The notes under the pieces are model-generated. The model saw only the letters and a program-made list of their open reading frames with translations, did not search any database and was not told where the DNA came from. Positions 45,146-54,535 of a DNA stretch of 64,000 nucleotides are shown piece after piece (the stretch's first letter is position 1; every line of letters starts with the position of its first letter). Source of the DNA: Cephalotrichum gorgonifer (lineage: Eukaryota; Ascomycota; Sordariomycetes; Microascales; Microascaceae); assembly GCA_900312665.1 (NCBI GenBank), contig ONZQ02000009.1:790420-854419 (forward strand). The letters are read 5' to 3'. The position numbers and the translations under genes were made by a program.

Positions 45146-46902
45146 ATGGCCAACCAAACCCCCGCCGTTGTCATGGACAAGTAAGGCCCCCAGCCCTCGG
45201 CAGAACCGCACCCCGCAGCATCGCAAGACGTGGCCACCTCCGTAGCTTGACACCGACACTGACTGCAACTTCTCCTATTAGCGGCACCGGTTTCTCAAAA
45301 CTGGGTACGGACACACCCCTAGTTTCCTCGACAACCCATCCCAGCCCCGACCCGACAGCTCCTAACAATAGCTTATAGGCTTCGCCGGTAATGACTCTCC
45401 CTCGTTCGTCTTCCCGACCGCGATCGCTACTAAGGGACCGGCCGGCGGTGCCGGAGGCACGGGATCCGGCCGACCGGCCGTCGCGAATAAGCCTTCTTTC
45501 CTTGGCGGCGGAGCTGGGCCAGGGAGCAACCTCAGCGCGAAGAGGGGGACGGAAGACCTAGACTTCTTTATCGGTGATGAGGCCGTAGCGGCGTCTGGTG
45601 GTCCAGGTACGTTGATAACGTTGATATGGCGGCGGTGGCCTGCGGAGTTACGAAGGTAGAAGCTCACTGCGCAGGATACGGACTACACTACCCGATTCGT
45701 CACGGTCAGATCGAAAACTGGGTACGTACGGATAGCAATTTTCCCTCGCCCAAAACGGGGGCTAGACAGTGGTTTCTGCTGACACTCTACACTAGGATCA
45801 TATGGAGCGGTTCTGGTCCAACTCGATCTTCAAGTACCTACGTGTCGAGCCTGAGGACCACTTCTTCCTCCTCACTGAGCCTGTGAGTTCTCCCTTGATA
45901 CCCGCGTCGCAGACGGCTCTGTTGACAGGAAGGCGTGGCATAGCCCCTCAACCCCCCCGAGAACCGAGAAAACACGGCCGAGATCTTCTTCGAGTCGTTC
46001 AACTGCGCCGGGCTCTACATTGCCGTGCAGGCCGTTCTAGCGCTCGCGGCCTCGTGGACGTCATCGAAGGTGCACGACCGGTCCCTTACCGGCACCGTCA
46101 TCGACTCGGGTGACGGTGTGACGCACGTCATTCCCGTCGCCGAAGGATACGTCATCGGCTCGTCCATCAAGTCGATCCCCATTGCCGGACGAGACCTTAC
46201 ATACTTTGTCCAGTCCCTCCTACGTGACCGCGGGGAGCCAGACTCGTCGCTCAAGACGGCGCAGGAGATCAAAGAGGCGCACTGCTACGTGTGTCCCGAC
46301 ATCGTCAAGGAGTTCTCCCGGTACGACCGGGATAGGAGCCGAATCCTGAAGCACGTCGTGACGCATCCGGGCGGACGGCAGGTGACTGTAGATGTTGGAT
46401 ACGAGCGGTTCCTGGCTCCGGAGATCTTCTTCAACCCCGAGATCTACAGCTCGGACTTCTTGACGCCGCTCCCCGTCGTCGTCGACGGCGTGATCCAGAG
46501 CGCCCCCATCGACGTCAGGAGGGGTCTGTACAAGAACATCGTGCTATCGGGCGGGAGCACGCTCTACAAGGACTTCGGTCGCAGATTACAGCGCGACATC
46601 AAGCATCTCGTCGACGCCCGGATCCGGGCGAGCGAGGCGCGCAGCGGCGGCGCGAGGAGCGGCGGGCTGGAGGTGCAGGTCATCAGCCACAAGAGGCAGC
46701 GCCACGGCCCCTGGTTCGGAGGCAGTCTCCTCGGGCAGACGCCGGAGTTCCGGTCCTACTGCCATACCAAGTCCGAGGTATGTTTCGAGAGCTGTAGCGG
46801 GGAGTATGAAAAGTGGCTAACTTTGTGTGTGTTTAGTACGAGGAATACGGACCCGGAATCGTGCGACGCTTCGCGCTTTTGGGCGGTCCGGGCGGATCGT
46901 AA
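45146..46902 (+). CDS. ARP3: actin-related protein 3 (Arp2/3 complex)
   Basis: Seven exons (45146-45180, 45282-45304, 45379-45606, 45675-45721, 45796-45882, 45944-46777, 46837-46902) encode 439 residues. Arp3 with Arp2 forms the template for branched actin filaments at endocytic patches. Seen: MANQTPAVVMDNGTGFSKLG (the phosphate-loop start, spread over three exons), AGNDSPSFVFPTAIA, YPIRHGQIENWDHMERFW, LTEPPLNPPENREN, VIDSGDGVTHVIPVAEGYV, LSGGSTLYKDFGRRL, KRQRHGPWFGGSLL, TPEFRSYCHTKSEYEEYG and the C-terminal FALLGGPGG. Exon 2 is only 23 bp. The many 5'-clustered introns are typical of fungal actin-family genes. A Gly/Ala-rich insert (about residues 38-60), usual in fungal Arp3, is present. 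Confidence 0.95.
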
Positions 46903-48087
46903 AGGGTCATTCATTTACGGCGACGGCAAGCAAGGTACTTGTGGGAGGTTGGCGTCTTTATTATAGGAGGCTCGGGGTGATGCGGAGCTGGCCCGGTGCC
47001 AATGCGATCGCGGCGGAGCAGGGTTCTCACTGGTCAAGCTGTACTCCATGGAAGACCGTGAGAGCTGGATTAACGAGAGCGAGCGGTTAGCGAAGGCAGT
47101 GAGTGGTAGGTGGTAGGCGGTAGGTGGTAGATTATGAATTCATACAACCAAACATACACACATAGGGGTGACAATTTAACACTAGGGGACCAAGTGCAGA
47201 TGATGGGGAGGACGAAGTTTCAGCTCGCTTGCCCCGTATAGTAAGAATTATGAAGTTCTCGCCGGCCAGCCCAAGGTCTCATATCGGAGCTGTCACAGCT
47301 CATTCCCCGATTTGGGCAACGTGGCTGCTCTGAGCAAGTTCCGACTGGCCGGAGCACCGATCGAACATCGGCCGTTTTCTCGCGCACCTCATTCCATGGA
47401 TGTATTTGGTGATTTTTAGAGGCTCTTTTTTCGCCCCCCCGCTGTGAGATCTACTAAGTGTAAATGGGAGAAACACTAATATGGGGGAAGCGCCATGAAA
47501 GATGAGAGGAAGATATTTGTTCATGAGTGACACGCGGCTCTGAGAGTGAGAAGGTTATGAGAGCTTTTTTTTTTGGCGGGGGTGTTTTACCCCGGCTAAT
47601 ACGGCGTTATCACACGGAGGAATAAGACACTCGGCCGTCTGGGCGCCGTAGCAGGCCATTACACCCATGACACAGGTCCGGAGAAATAGAAGCGCTCTCT
47701 GATACGGTACGAGTATTACTAGATATAGTATTTGGTCATGTTTTAGATGAAGGGGGCGGATGCCCGGCCACTTCTAGACCGTAGGACTTCTTGGGAAGCT
47801 GCTTGGTTTGATGGTGGCTCGAGGTGAAACGACTGGTCCCCTCTTCCCTCGAAAATGGGGCCGTGGAGCTCGAGGAGGGTACCATAGCTTCCCCCTTCTG
47901 CCCCGCACACTCATTGGGACCGCCCTAGGGGCGGGCGGTGGGTGGGTGGCTTGGAAATCCGGTGGTTGCTCGTGGCACGTCATTCCGGTGGGTGGTGGTA
48001 GTCGAAGCCAAGTTGAATTATTAATATTAAATCGCCCCTTCCTTCCCCCGCTGGATCCATACCATATTTCGTAATAACTGCTGTACT

Positions 48088-48261
48088 TGAGAGACTTGTG
48101 CCTCCAATAACGAGTACTGTTGCTGTAGGAGTACTGTTATGGTGGTAGGAGGAAATAATAAGCACCTACGGAGTACCATACTCCCTAATACTTAGTCGTG
48201 AGAGACTTGTGCGCCCACTGACGAGAGTTTGAGAGACTTGTGCCTCCAATTACGAGTACTG
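48088..48261. repeat. three copies of a 29-32-bp word
   Basis: Copies begin TGAGAGACTTGTGC at 48088, 48199 and 48230. Copies 1 and 3 continue CTCCAAT.ACGAGTACTG and differ at one or two bases; copy 2 diverges after the core and ends ACGAGAG. Copies 2 and 3 lie head to tail; copy 1 is separated by about 80 bp carrying CGGAGTACC. Confidence 0.7.
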
Positions 48262-48420
48262 CCCCCGTGCGAGCATTGTAAGAGAACCAGTTTTAGTATC
48301 GCGTTCCTGGGGTTCTTTTCCCTTCTGTTTCACTGTAGATCCCCGAGCTTCTAATGACTCTTTGATCCTCTTTTATTATAGATCTGTCAAAAAGGCCAGT
48401 GGGGAGTCTTGCTGTACTCA

Positions 48421-48428
48421 TATATAAA
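48421..48428 (+). promoter_or_regulatory. TATA box of ATX1
   Basis: TATATAAA lies 193 bp before the ATX1 start, followed after about 30 bp by a CT/CA-rich tract (48450-48600) that looks like a transcription start and leader. This is the clearest core-promoter signal in the window. Confidence 0.5.
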
Positions 48429-48620
48429 GGGCGTTTCATCCACCTCTCAAAGTCCCACTCTATCTCACTCCAACTCACAACCTCATTTCTCGCCTCAACT
48501 CCATCATACTCACCCCGCTTTCGTCATCCAAAACATTGAACTCCATCCCGACTCTACCAAAAGCTCCTCCCACCCGGCTAGAAAGAATAAGGAGACATAG
48601 CACACGCATAAACCGCAAAC

Positions 48621-49084
48621 ATGTCTGACCACACGTACGATTTCGAGATTACCATGAGCTGCGGCGGGTGCTCCGGCGCCGTCGACCGTGTCCTCAAGAA
48701 GCTCGAGGGTAAGCTCTGCACCCCGCTCTTTCCAATCTTTTGTCTACCCCGCCACCAAACCACTCTCCCTCCCCCCCGCCAACAAAATAACCAACCATCA
48801 CGGGGAGCCCATATCCTTGGCCGATACCGACAACAAAAAAGAACGACGAAGAGAAAGAACACACGTGGGGGGGAAACGAGGACGGGGGAGAGAGAAACTA
48901 ACAGGAAAGCGTCACAGGTGTCAAGAGCTACGAGGTCTCCCTCGAGAAGCAGACCGCCTCCGTCATCGCTGAGCCGACGCTCGAGTACGCCACCGTCCTG
49001 AAGACCATCTCGAAGACGGGCAAGAAGATCAACAAGGGCGTCGCCGACGGTGTCGAGCAGAGCGTTGAGGTGCCCGCCGCGTGA
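48621..49084 (+). CDS. ATX1: copper chaperone Atx1
   Basis: Two exons (48621-48708, 48918-49084; 209-bp intron) encode 84 residues, the usual Atx1 length. Atx1 carries Cu(I) in the cytosol to the Golgi Cu-ATPase Ccc2, which metallates secreted copper enzymes. The protein has a single HMA fold: DFEITMSCGGCSGAVDRVL with the metal-binding MxCxxC at residues 12-17, then GVKSYEVSLEKQTASVIAE, the family's second-strand pattern. The C-terminal ISKTGKKINKGVAD has the conserved Lys pair near the metal site. The splice joins Gly30 exactly where family introns often fall. The intron is longer than most here and purine-rich (AAGAAC/GAGAGA stretches). Confidence 0.93.
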
Positions 49085-50173
49085 GCGCGGGTTGAGAGGG
49101 GGTTCTTTTTTTTTTGCTTTTAAGCTTTGTTTCTGTGTTTTTTTTTTTGCGGTGGCGATGGCGTCATTTCTGGTCTACACAGCGGAAAGGGGGGGCGGCT
49201 TTTAGCTGAGAGGTAGAGGTTGAAAGCAGGAGAGAGCATACAGAGAACCTTGTAACATTTGTTTTCGTCTTGCAGTTTCGAATGTTCCAAGTTGTGACTG
49301 TCGTGCTGGCTTTCCCGACCCGTCGCGACCACCTCGGAGACTTGGGCAGGCTTCCGCGGCTTTGGGTGCGCACACGAAAGGGAGAGGCCAACCTTTGAGT
49401 CTCCACGTTCTGGTTCCCGCGACCTGACATTTCCGGCAAAAATGAGAAGTTCGGTCTCGGCTCTCTGTCCCAGTGCCTTGGGGAAGGGAGGACGGGGAAA
49501 GGGGGAAGGGCAAAGCGCCCCGTGGTCCAAACGGGTGCGCGGCACGGGATGGTCGAGGATGGCGTCGCCGGAGTCCTTGCCGATAGGGTGAATATGGAGT
49601 ATATGACGAGCCATGAACTCGCGCCTCCACCTTCACCAACCTGGGGAAACGCCCAACCAGTTCGCGGACGGAGCAGCACTGCTCTATGAAGCCCCGGCCG
49701 GGACCGAGAACTGAGAGAAGCGAAAATAGAACCCCCTCCAGCCCTTCCCGTCCCTTCCCCATGGCGCATCCGAACAATGCCTTATGCGTGATACCCTTAC
49801 CCCGTTCCGCCATCTGGTGTTCGCTATATTATTTCCTGCCGGCCCGGGTATGTATGTCTTGACTTTATCCAAGTCCACCCACACCAGCAACTTCACATCA
49901 GTCCTCTCCCTCCCCCCTCCCTCCCGTATACACACCACCGTCGAGCTGTGCCCGGTCGGTGTTCTTGGCGTCCGCGTCTCCCTTCCCGCGCGCGCGTCCG
50001 GATATTGGACTCCCACCGCTCTGGTTAATATGTGCGCCCTTCCACCATTAGACGGATGCCGGCTGTGTGCTGTCACTCTCCCTCCCTCGCGTGATATCGC
50101 GAGAATGCATGGAATATGTTCGAGCCATTGGGCCGGGTGCCAGTACTTTCGGCTTGCAAAATTCATCCCCCCC

Positions 50174-50220
<47 letters not shown>

Positions 50221-50612
50221 CGGTAACTATATTACCTTGCGCCGTGAGCTCACTCTCGATTGTCCAGATGACTCCCGGCCCAACAACCCGCCCTCTTAAC
50301 CGTCCTATTGTTGGCTCCAAATGGGGAATGTGGTGGAGGAGGAGAGAGTCCCCGGTAAAGCGGGACGACACTCGATATCGGGTTCGTCTGTGGAAGGTTC
50401 CCCGGTTTCCGAAGCCGTTCACTTGGTATAATATCGACGGTTCGGACCTGGCCAGTCGATCCTTTCCTCCTCGGTTCTGAGAAGCTGCGTGAGAGGCGAA
50501 CCTTTGACTTTTGTTTTCCGGCACTCCAGCAAGCGGCTTGAGCTTATAACGACGACACGAATACCCCGTAGCATCTTAGAGACGAGGCGTACTTGAACAG
50601 CGGAAGGACACA
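49085..50612. other. spacer between ATX1 and the AA9 gene
   Basis: 1.5 kb. T-runs just after ATX1 (49109-49118, 49139-49149) suit a 3' end. A (CA)n microsatellite sits at 50176-50219. Several frames of 140-200 codons overlap on the minus strand at 49,120-49,810 but are mutually exclusive, have random composition and show no domain, so I do not call a gene. Confidence 0.45.
50176..50219. repeat. (CA)22 microsatellite
   Basis: An uninterrupted CA dinucleotide run of about 44 bp, preceded by CCCCCCCTT. It lies about 400 bp before the AA9 start and is probably length-variable. Confidence 0.95.
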
Positions 50613-52238
50613 ATGGTTCTCATCCGCGCCGTGCCCGTCGGGCTAGTGGGCGTCCTACTGTTCGCGTTCCGGGCTCACGCCCACGGCATCGCGGATGGGC
50701 TTGCTGTGTACCCGAAGGGGGGGTCAGGGGGCACTTAGTGAGTCTATACCCGCCAGAGGGCCGAATTAGAAAGAGGTTGACGGGAGCAACATGCCAACAA
50801 CATCCCTGTCCTGGCTCGTCACTAACACCAATCTCCCAGTTATAAAGGATACAACCCGTCGATGCAGTTCCAGTCCCCGCCTCCGGACGTGGTGGGCTGG
50901 TCCACGCCGGATGACCTCCAGTATGGCTGACCCCCTCACACTTTTCCTGTCTCGATCGTTCATTTCCAAGGATACACTTTCTGGGTTCGTGCTTCTAACA
51001 CTACTGGAATCCAGGAACACCTTCGTGGCGCCGAGCGCCTTCAGCAGCCCGGACATCATCTGCCACCTCGGCGCGACGCCCGCCGCGCTCGCGGTCCCCG
51101 TAACCGCCGGGGACGACATCGGGATACACTGGGACACCTGGCCGGACTCCCACAAGGGTCCCATAATAGACTCCCTCGCCAACTGCCACGGCCCCTGTGT
51201 AAGTTCTCCCTCCTCCCAAGGACATCCGCTCCCTACCACCCCCGTTTTTGAAAGTCCAGCCCCGGACCCCGTTCTGACATAACCCCTCTCCTCCTCCTTA
51301 GCAAGACGTCGATAAGACGAAGCTCAAGTTCTTCGAGATCGGCCGCGAGGCCGTCATAAACGCTGCCTCCGACCTCTGGGCGCCCAACGTCCTCATCCAA
51401 AATGGCCTGACCTGGTTCGTCCACATCCCCGAGGGTATAGAGCCGGGCAACTACGTACTCCGCCACGAGATCATTGCGCTACACGCCGCGGGAGGGGTCG
51501 GTGGCGCGCAGAACTACCCCTTCTGCTTCACCCTCGCTGTGACCTCGGCCGGGAGCGACAGCCCCGAGGGTCTGGGGGTGCAGGAGTACTATGATGAGGC
51601 GGAGGTGGGAATCGTGTGGGATTTGTTCGGGAAGTCGCCGGCGGATTATGTTATTCCTGGGGTTCGTTATCCCCTCTTCATGCCCTGTCCCTCCCCCCCC
51701 CTTCCCCTGTTCCTCTTATGTTCTCCTCTTCTTCATCACTCGTCTTTTGATCCGGGAGGAGGGTAATATGGAGCCTTGACTAACGGGTGGATGATAGCCG
51801 GCTAATAACTTGTATTCTGGCGCTGTGGCGGCGTCGCAGCGTAAGCCGAGCATCACGGCGACGGGCACGGGCATCGTAACTCTCGATGTCGCCGCCCTAC
51901 CCGAGAAGACCCCTACTGAGACTGAGGAACCGGCGGCTGAGGAGACCACCGCCGAGGAGGCCACCACCGAGGAACCTGTGGAGGTCCCGTCTCCAACGGA
52001 AGCCCCAGAGGCTGAGGCAACCACCGTCGACGAGCCCAGGGAGACCTCGTCTGCTGCGGAAGGCAAGGAGGCCATGGAAACACCTCCCGCGGCCCCCGAA
52101 GAGACTTCCAAGGCTGTGGGAGGGGACATAGGCGCCGGGTTGGTGGTATACAGCACGATATACGTCACGACGAGGGTGACAGTCACGGAGCACAACACCA
52201 CCACCTTATACGCCACCGTCACCACCGCGCGGCCTTGA
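50613..52238 (+). CDS. AA9 lytic polysaccharide monooxygenase (formerly GH61)
   Basis: Five exons (50613-50737, 50840-50920, 51015-51198, 51302-51661, 51798-52238) encode 396 residues. AA9 enzymes are secreted mono-copper oxidases that cleave cellulose and related glucans. A 23-residue signal peptide ends FRAHA, leaving the mature N-terminus HGIADG, whose His (residue 24) starts the copper brace. The second His is in DTWPDSHKGP (residue 115), and Gln200 and axial Tyr202 are in GGAQNYPFC. Also typical: NPSMQFQSPPPDVVGW, DIICHLGATPA, LANCHGPCQDVDKTKLKFF and GNYVLRHEIIALHAAGG. After the core (about residue 260) comes an acidic Thr/Glu/Pro-rich extension of about 125 residues with no cellulose-binding module, ending TTLYATVTTARP. 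The last intron uses donor GTTCGT. Confidence 0.95.
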
Positions 52239-52966
52239 AGGACTTCTCTGGCAGGTTAGAAGAGGGAGGGACGAGAGGGAGAGGAGGGAAGAGATGAGGA
52301 GGAGGGGGGAGTCGGGAGTTGTACGTGCGCGGGGAAAATTTTCCACGCTTTCCCATTCTTGTAAATAAATATCATGTCCCCGAGATAGACTCATGACTTC
52401 GTCCGTCTTGGTATAACCAAATACAACCGACCCTCGACATCCATCCCGTCGGTCTCCGCTGGTGTTCGAACGATAGTGAAGGGAGGATATAAAATATAGT
52501 ATTAATGAGTCTCAGCATTAAGAAAGTAATGAGGAAAGGTAAGTAGTCTATCATGTGGCTGTGTAGTCCGCCCCCCGGCCCCCTTCTCTTCCCCCTCTTT
52601 TCCCTCTTAAGCCATGGCTACCCTTATTGAATATTAAAGAAAAACAAAAAAGACGGTCAGGGGTATCATCACACGAAACAACTAAACCCGTCCCAGTACT
52701 AGGACGAAACCAAACCCCCAAAACCGAAAGGATGTCTAGACTTTTCTCTTTCACGCTCCCAGGTGCAGAACCTGTCCCGGCCATGAACCAAAAATGAATG
52801 AACGCATGAAATGCCACGCTGCCGATTCCAACCCCGGTCCCAAAAAGAAAGAAAACGCCAGGGAGAATCAGTCCCTTTGAGCCCATCGCTAATGCAAACC
52901 TCTCTAAGTAAAAGTGAAAAGGGGGTGGGGTTGGAAGAAGGGGTTGAAGAGGCGTAGAAGATGGTA
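52239..52966. other. spacer between convergent genes
   Basis: 728 bp between the stops of the AA9 gene and the rhodopsin-fold gene. AT-rich at 52,480-52,550 (AATAAATATC-type signals near 52,365). No gene seen. Confidence 0.45.
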
Positions 52967-54535
52967 TTACCGCGGCCCCTCACTGATTATATCCTTCCAG
53001 CTCCCAAGGGCAATCTTCCTCCCCTCCACCTCATCGACGCTCTCCTCCACCACGTCGACTGAGATAGTTCTTATAATGCCACCACGCAGCAACTCAATAT
53101 CCACGCCTTCGGGCAGCGGCCCGCCGGCAGAGATCTCCGTCCCCGAGCACCCGACGGTCGCCGTATCTGGGCGGAGGGACGTCGCCGTGAATGGCCTGCT
53201 GTCAGCGGTAAGGCGCGAGAGAGCTGTACCTGGGCGGGAGGGGCCCTCGTCTGCCCGGAGGCGGTGGTGGGCGGTCGAAGGGGGGTAGGAGGGGGGCGAG
53301 GAGTAATCCGGATCCATCCTAGGGCCCTCTATTACGAAGATTGTGGACTTGGTGGAGAGGAGCGGAGAGGAGGGGATGGACCTGGATTCGAGGTCTGAGA
53401 GGGCAGTGGGGGCGAGGGCGGAGAGGGAGTCCCTGGGGGAAATGAGGAGGGTGCCTATGGGGAGGACGTTGGCGGCTATTATAGAAAGGTTTTGGGTTAA
53501 ACTGATGAGGTGGGTTAGCCTTTGTGCGGAAGTCTGGGGCCTGTGAAGGGAGTTTAGTTGGCACTTACAGGTCGAAGATGGTGGCGAGGAGGACGGCTCC
53601 ACTGAAGGACCCCCGGGGGCCAATATCGGAGACTTCGTAGGTGCGCATGACGCAGAACACACCAGCCCTAAGCCCGTTAGCGAGATCCTTCCAGGTTATA
53701 GAGATTCGGCGGGTATAGGGAGTGACCAACAGTAGCATGCTGATGGAGAGGACGTAAAATGGCCACCGGGCACTCTTCGACAGGACCAGGTCCCCAACGA
53801 GCAAGACCGGGAGGATAGCGAGGAATAAAAAAGCAAACACCGCAAAACCTAGATCCCTCTCGTGTTAGTTTACGGAGGAAAATGTGACCACCTCCCTAGA
53901 CCCCCCAAAGAAGAAAACTCACCCCCCTGGAAGTACGCAATCCCCAACTCCGTCTCTCCAGCGAAGCACTCCCCATCCACGTCGGGCTGCCATAGCTTCT
54001 CGAGCGGCCGACACATGAGGTTCGACGCCAGCGCAAAGGCGAGGTTGACGATAGCGAGGAGTAGCACAAGCATGCCAAGGAAGACATTCCACGGCCGGCG
54101 GCGGCCGAGGGTGCGGAGGAAGAAGAAGCAGATGGAGATCTTGGCGAGTGTGGTGCCGAGCATGAGCCAGGGGCGGCCGAGGTAGCTGGCCTGCATGGCG
54201 CGGGTGGGATTCTGAGTCGAGGTTGCCTGTATTGACGCGAAGACCATGGCTACGAAGCCCATTACCTGCGGGGAAGGGGGCGTTAGTGATGAGAGCTGAC
54301 GCTCGACAAGAGGGGGGCGGATAGGGAAACAGGAGCAGAGGAAAGGGCAGGGAAGAGGGGAAGAACGCACCATGCCCACCATCACCGAGTAGTCGTCCCA
54401 CCATAACCCCCTCCTTGCCTGTCTTCTCGCCATGAAGCGCACCCCGCATGTTCCTATTGCCAGGACGGTTGATGTGACGGAGAGGGCGATGAGGGCCTGC
54501 CCTCGGCGTTCCAGGAGCTCGCCCCCGCCGTCCAT
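52967..54535 (-). CDS. fungal rhodopsin-fold integral membrane protein (PTH11-like)
   Basis: Four exons (54371-54535, 53923-54265, 53569-53848, 52967-53501; introns 105, 74 and 67 bp) encode 440 residues. The layout is that of the large fungal 'rhodopsin domain' family: an outer N-terminus, then seven membrane spans. Seen: SVTSTVLAIGTCGVRFMARR, WWDDYSVMVGMVVMGFVA (hallmark WDDY after span 2), GTTLAKISICFFFLRTLGRR, VFLGMLVLLLAIVNLAFALA, LMCRPLEKLWQPDVDGEC, then FAFLFLAILPVLLVGDLVLS, WPFYVLSISMLLLVTPYTRR and TYEVSDIGPRGSFSGAVLLA. The C-terminal tail of about 170 residues is Ser/Pro/Thr-rich. Relatives include PTH11-type receptors, but no CFEM domain is present and ligand or G-protein coupling is not shown by the sequence. 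Confidence 0.88.

Larger units (their letters stand above)
46903..48620. other. spacer between ARP3 and ATX1
   Basis: 1.7 kb downstream of ARP3 and upstream of ATX1. It contains an open, coding-like fragment at 46967-47116 right after a possible acceptor, a three-copy repeat at 48088-48261, and the ATX1 promoter with a TATA box at 48421. No complete gene was recognised. Confidence 0.45.

Noticed and set aside
49120..49813. Three overlapping minus-strand frames of 160-200 codons
   Set aside because: Mutually exclusive frames in one GC-rich stretch, no domain, no consistent start or splice signals.
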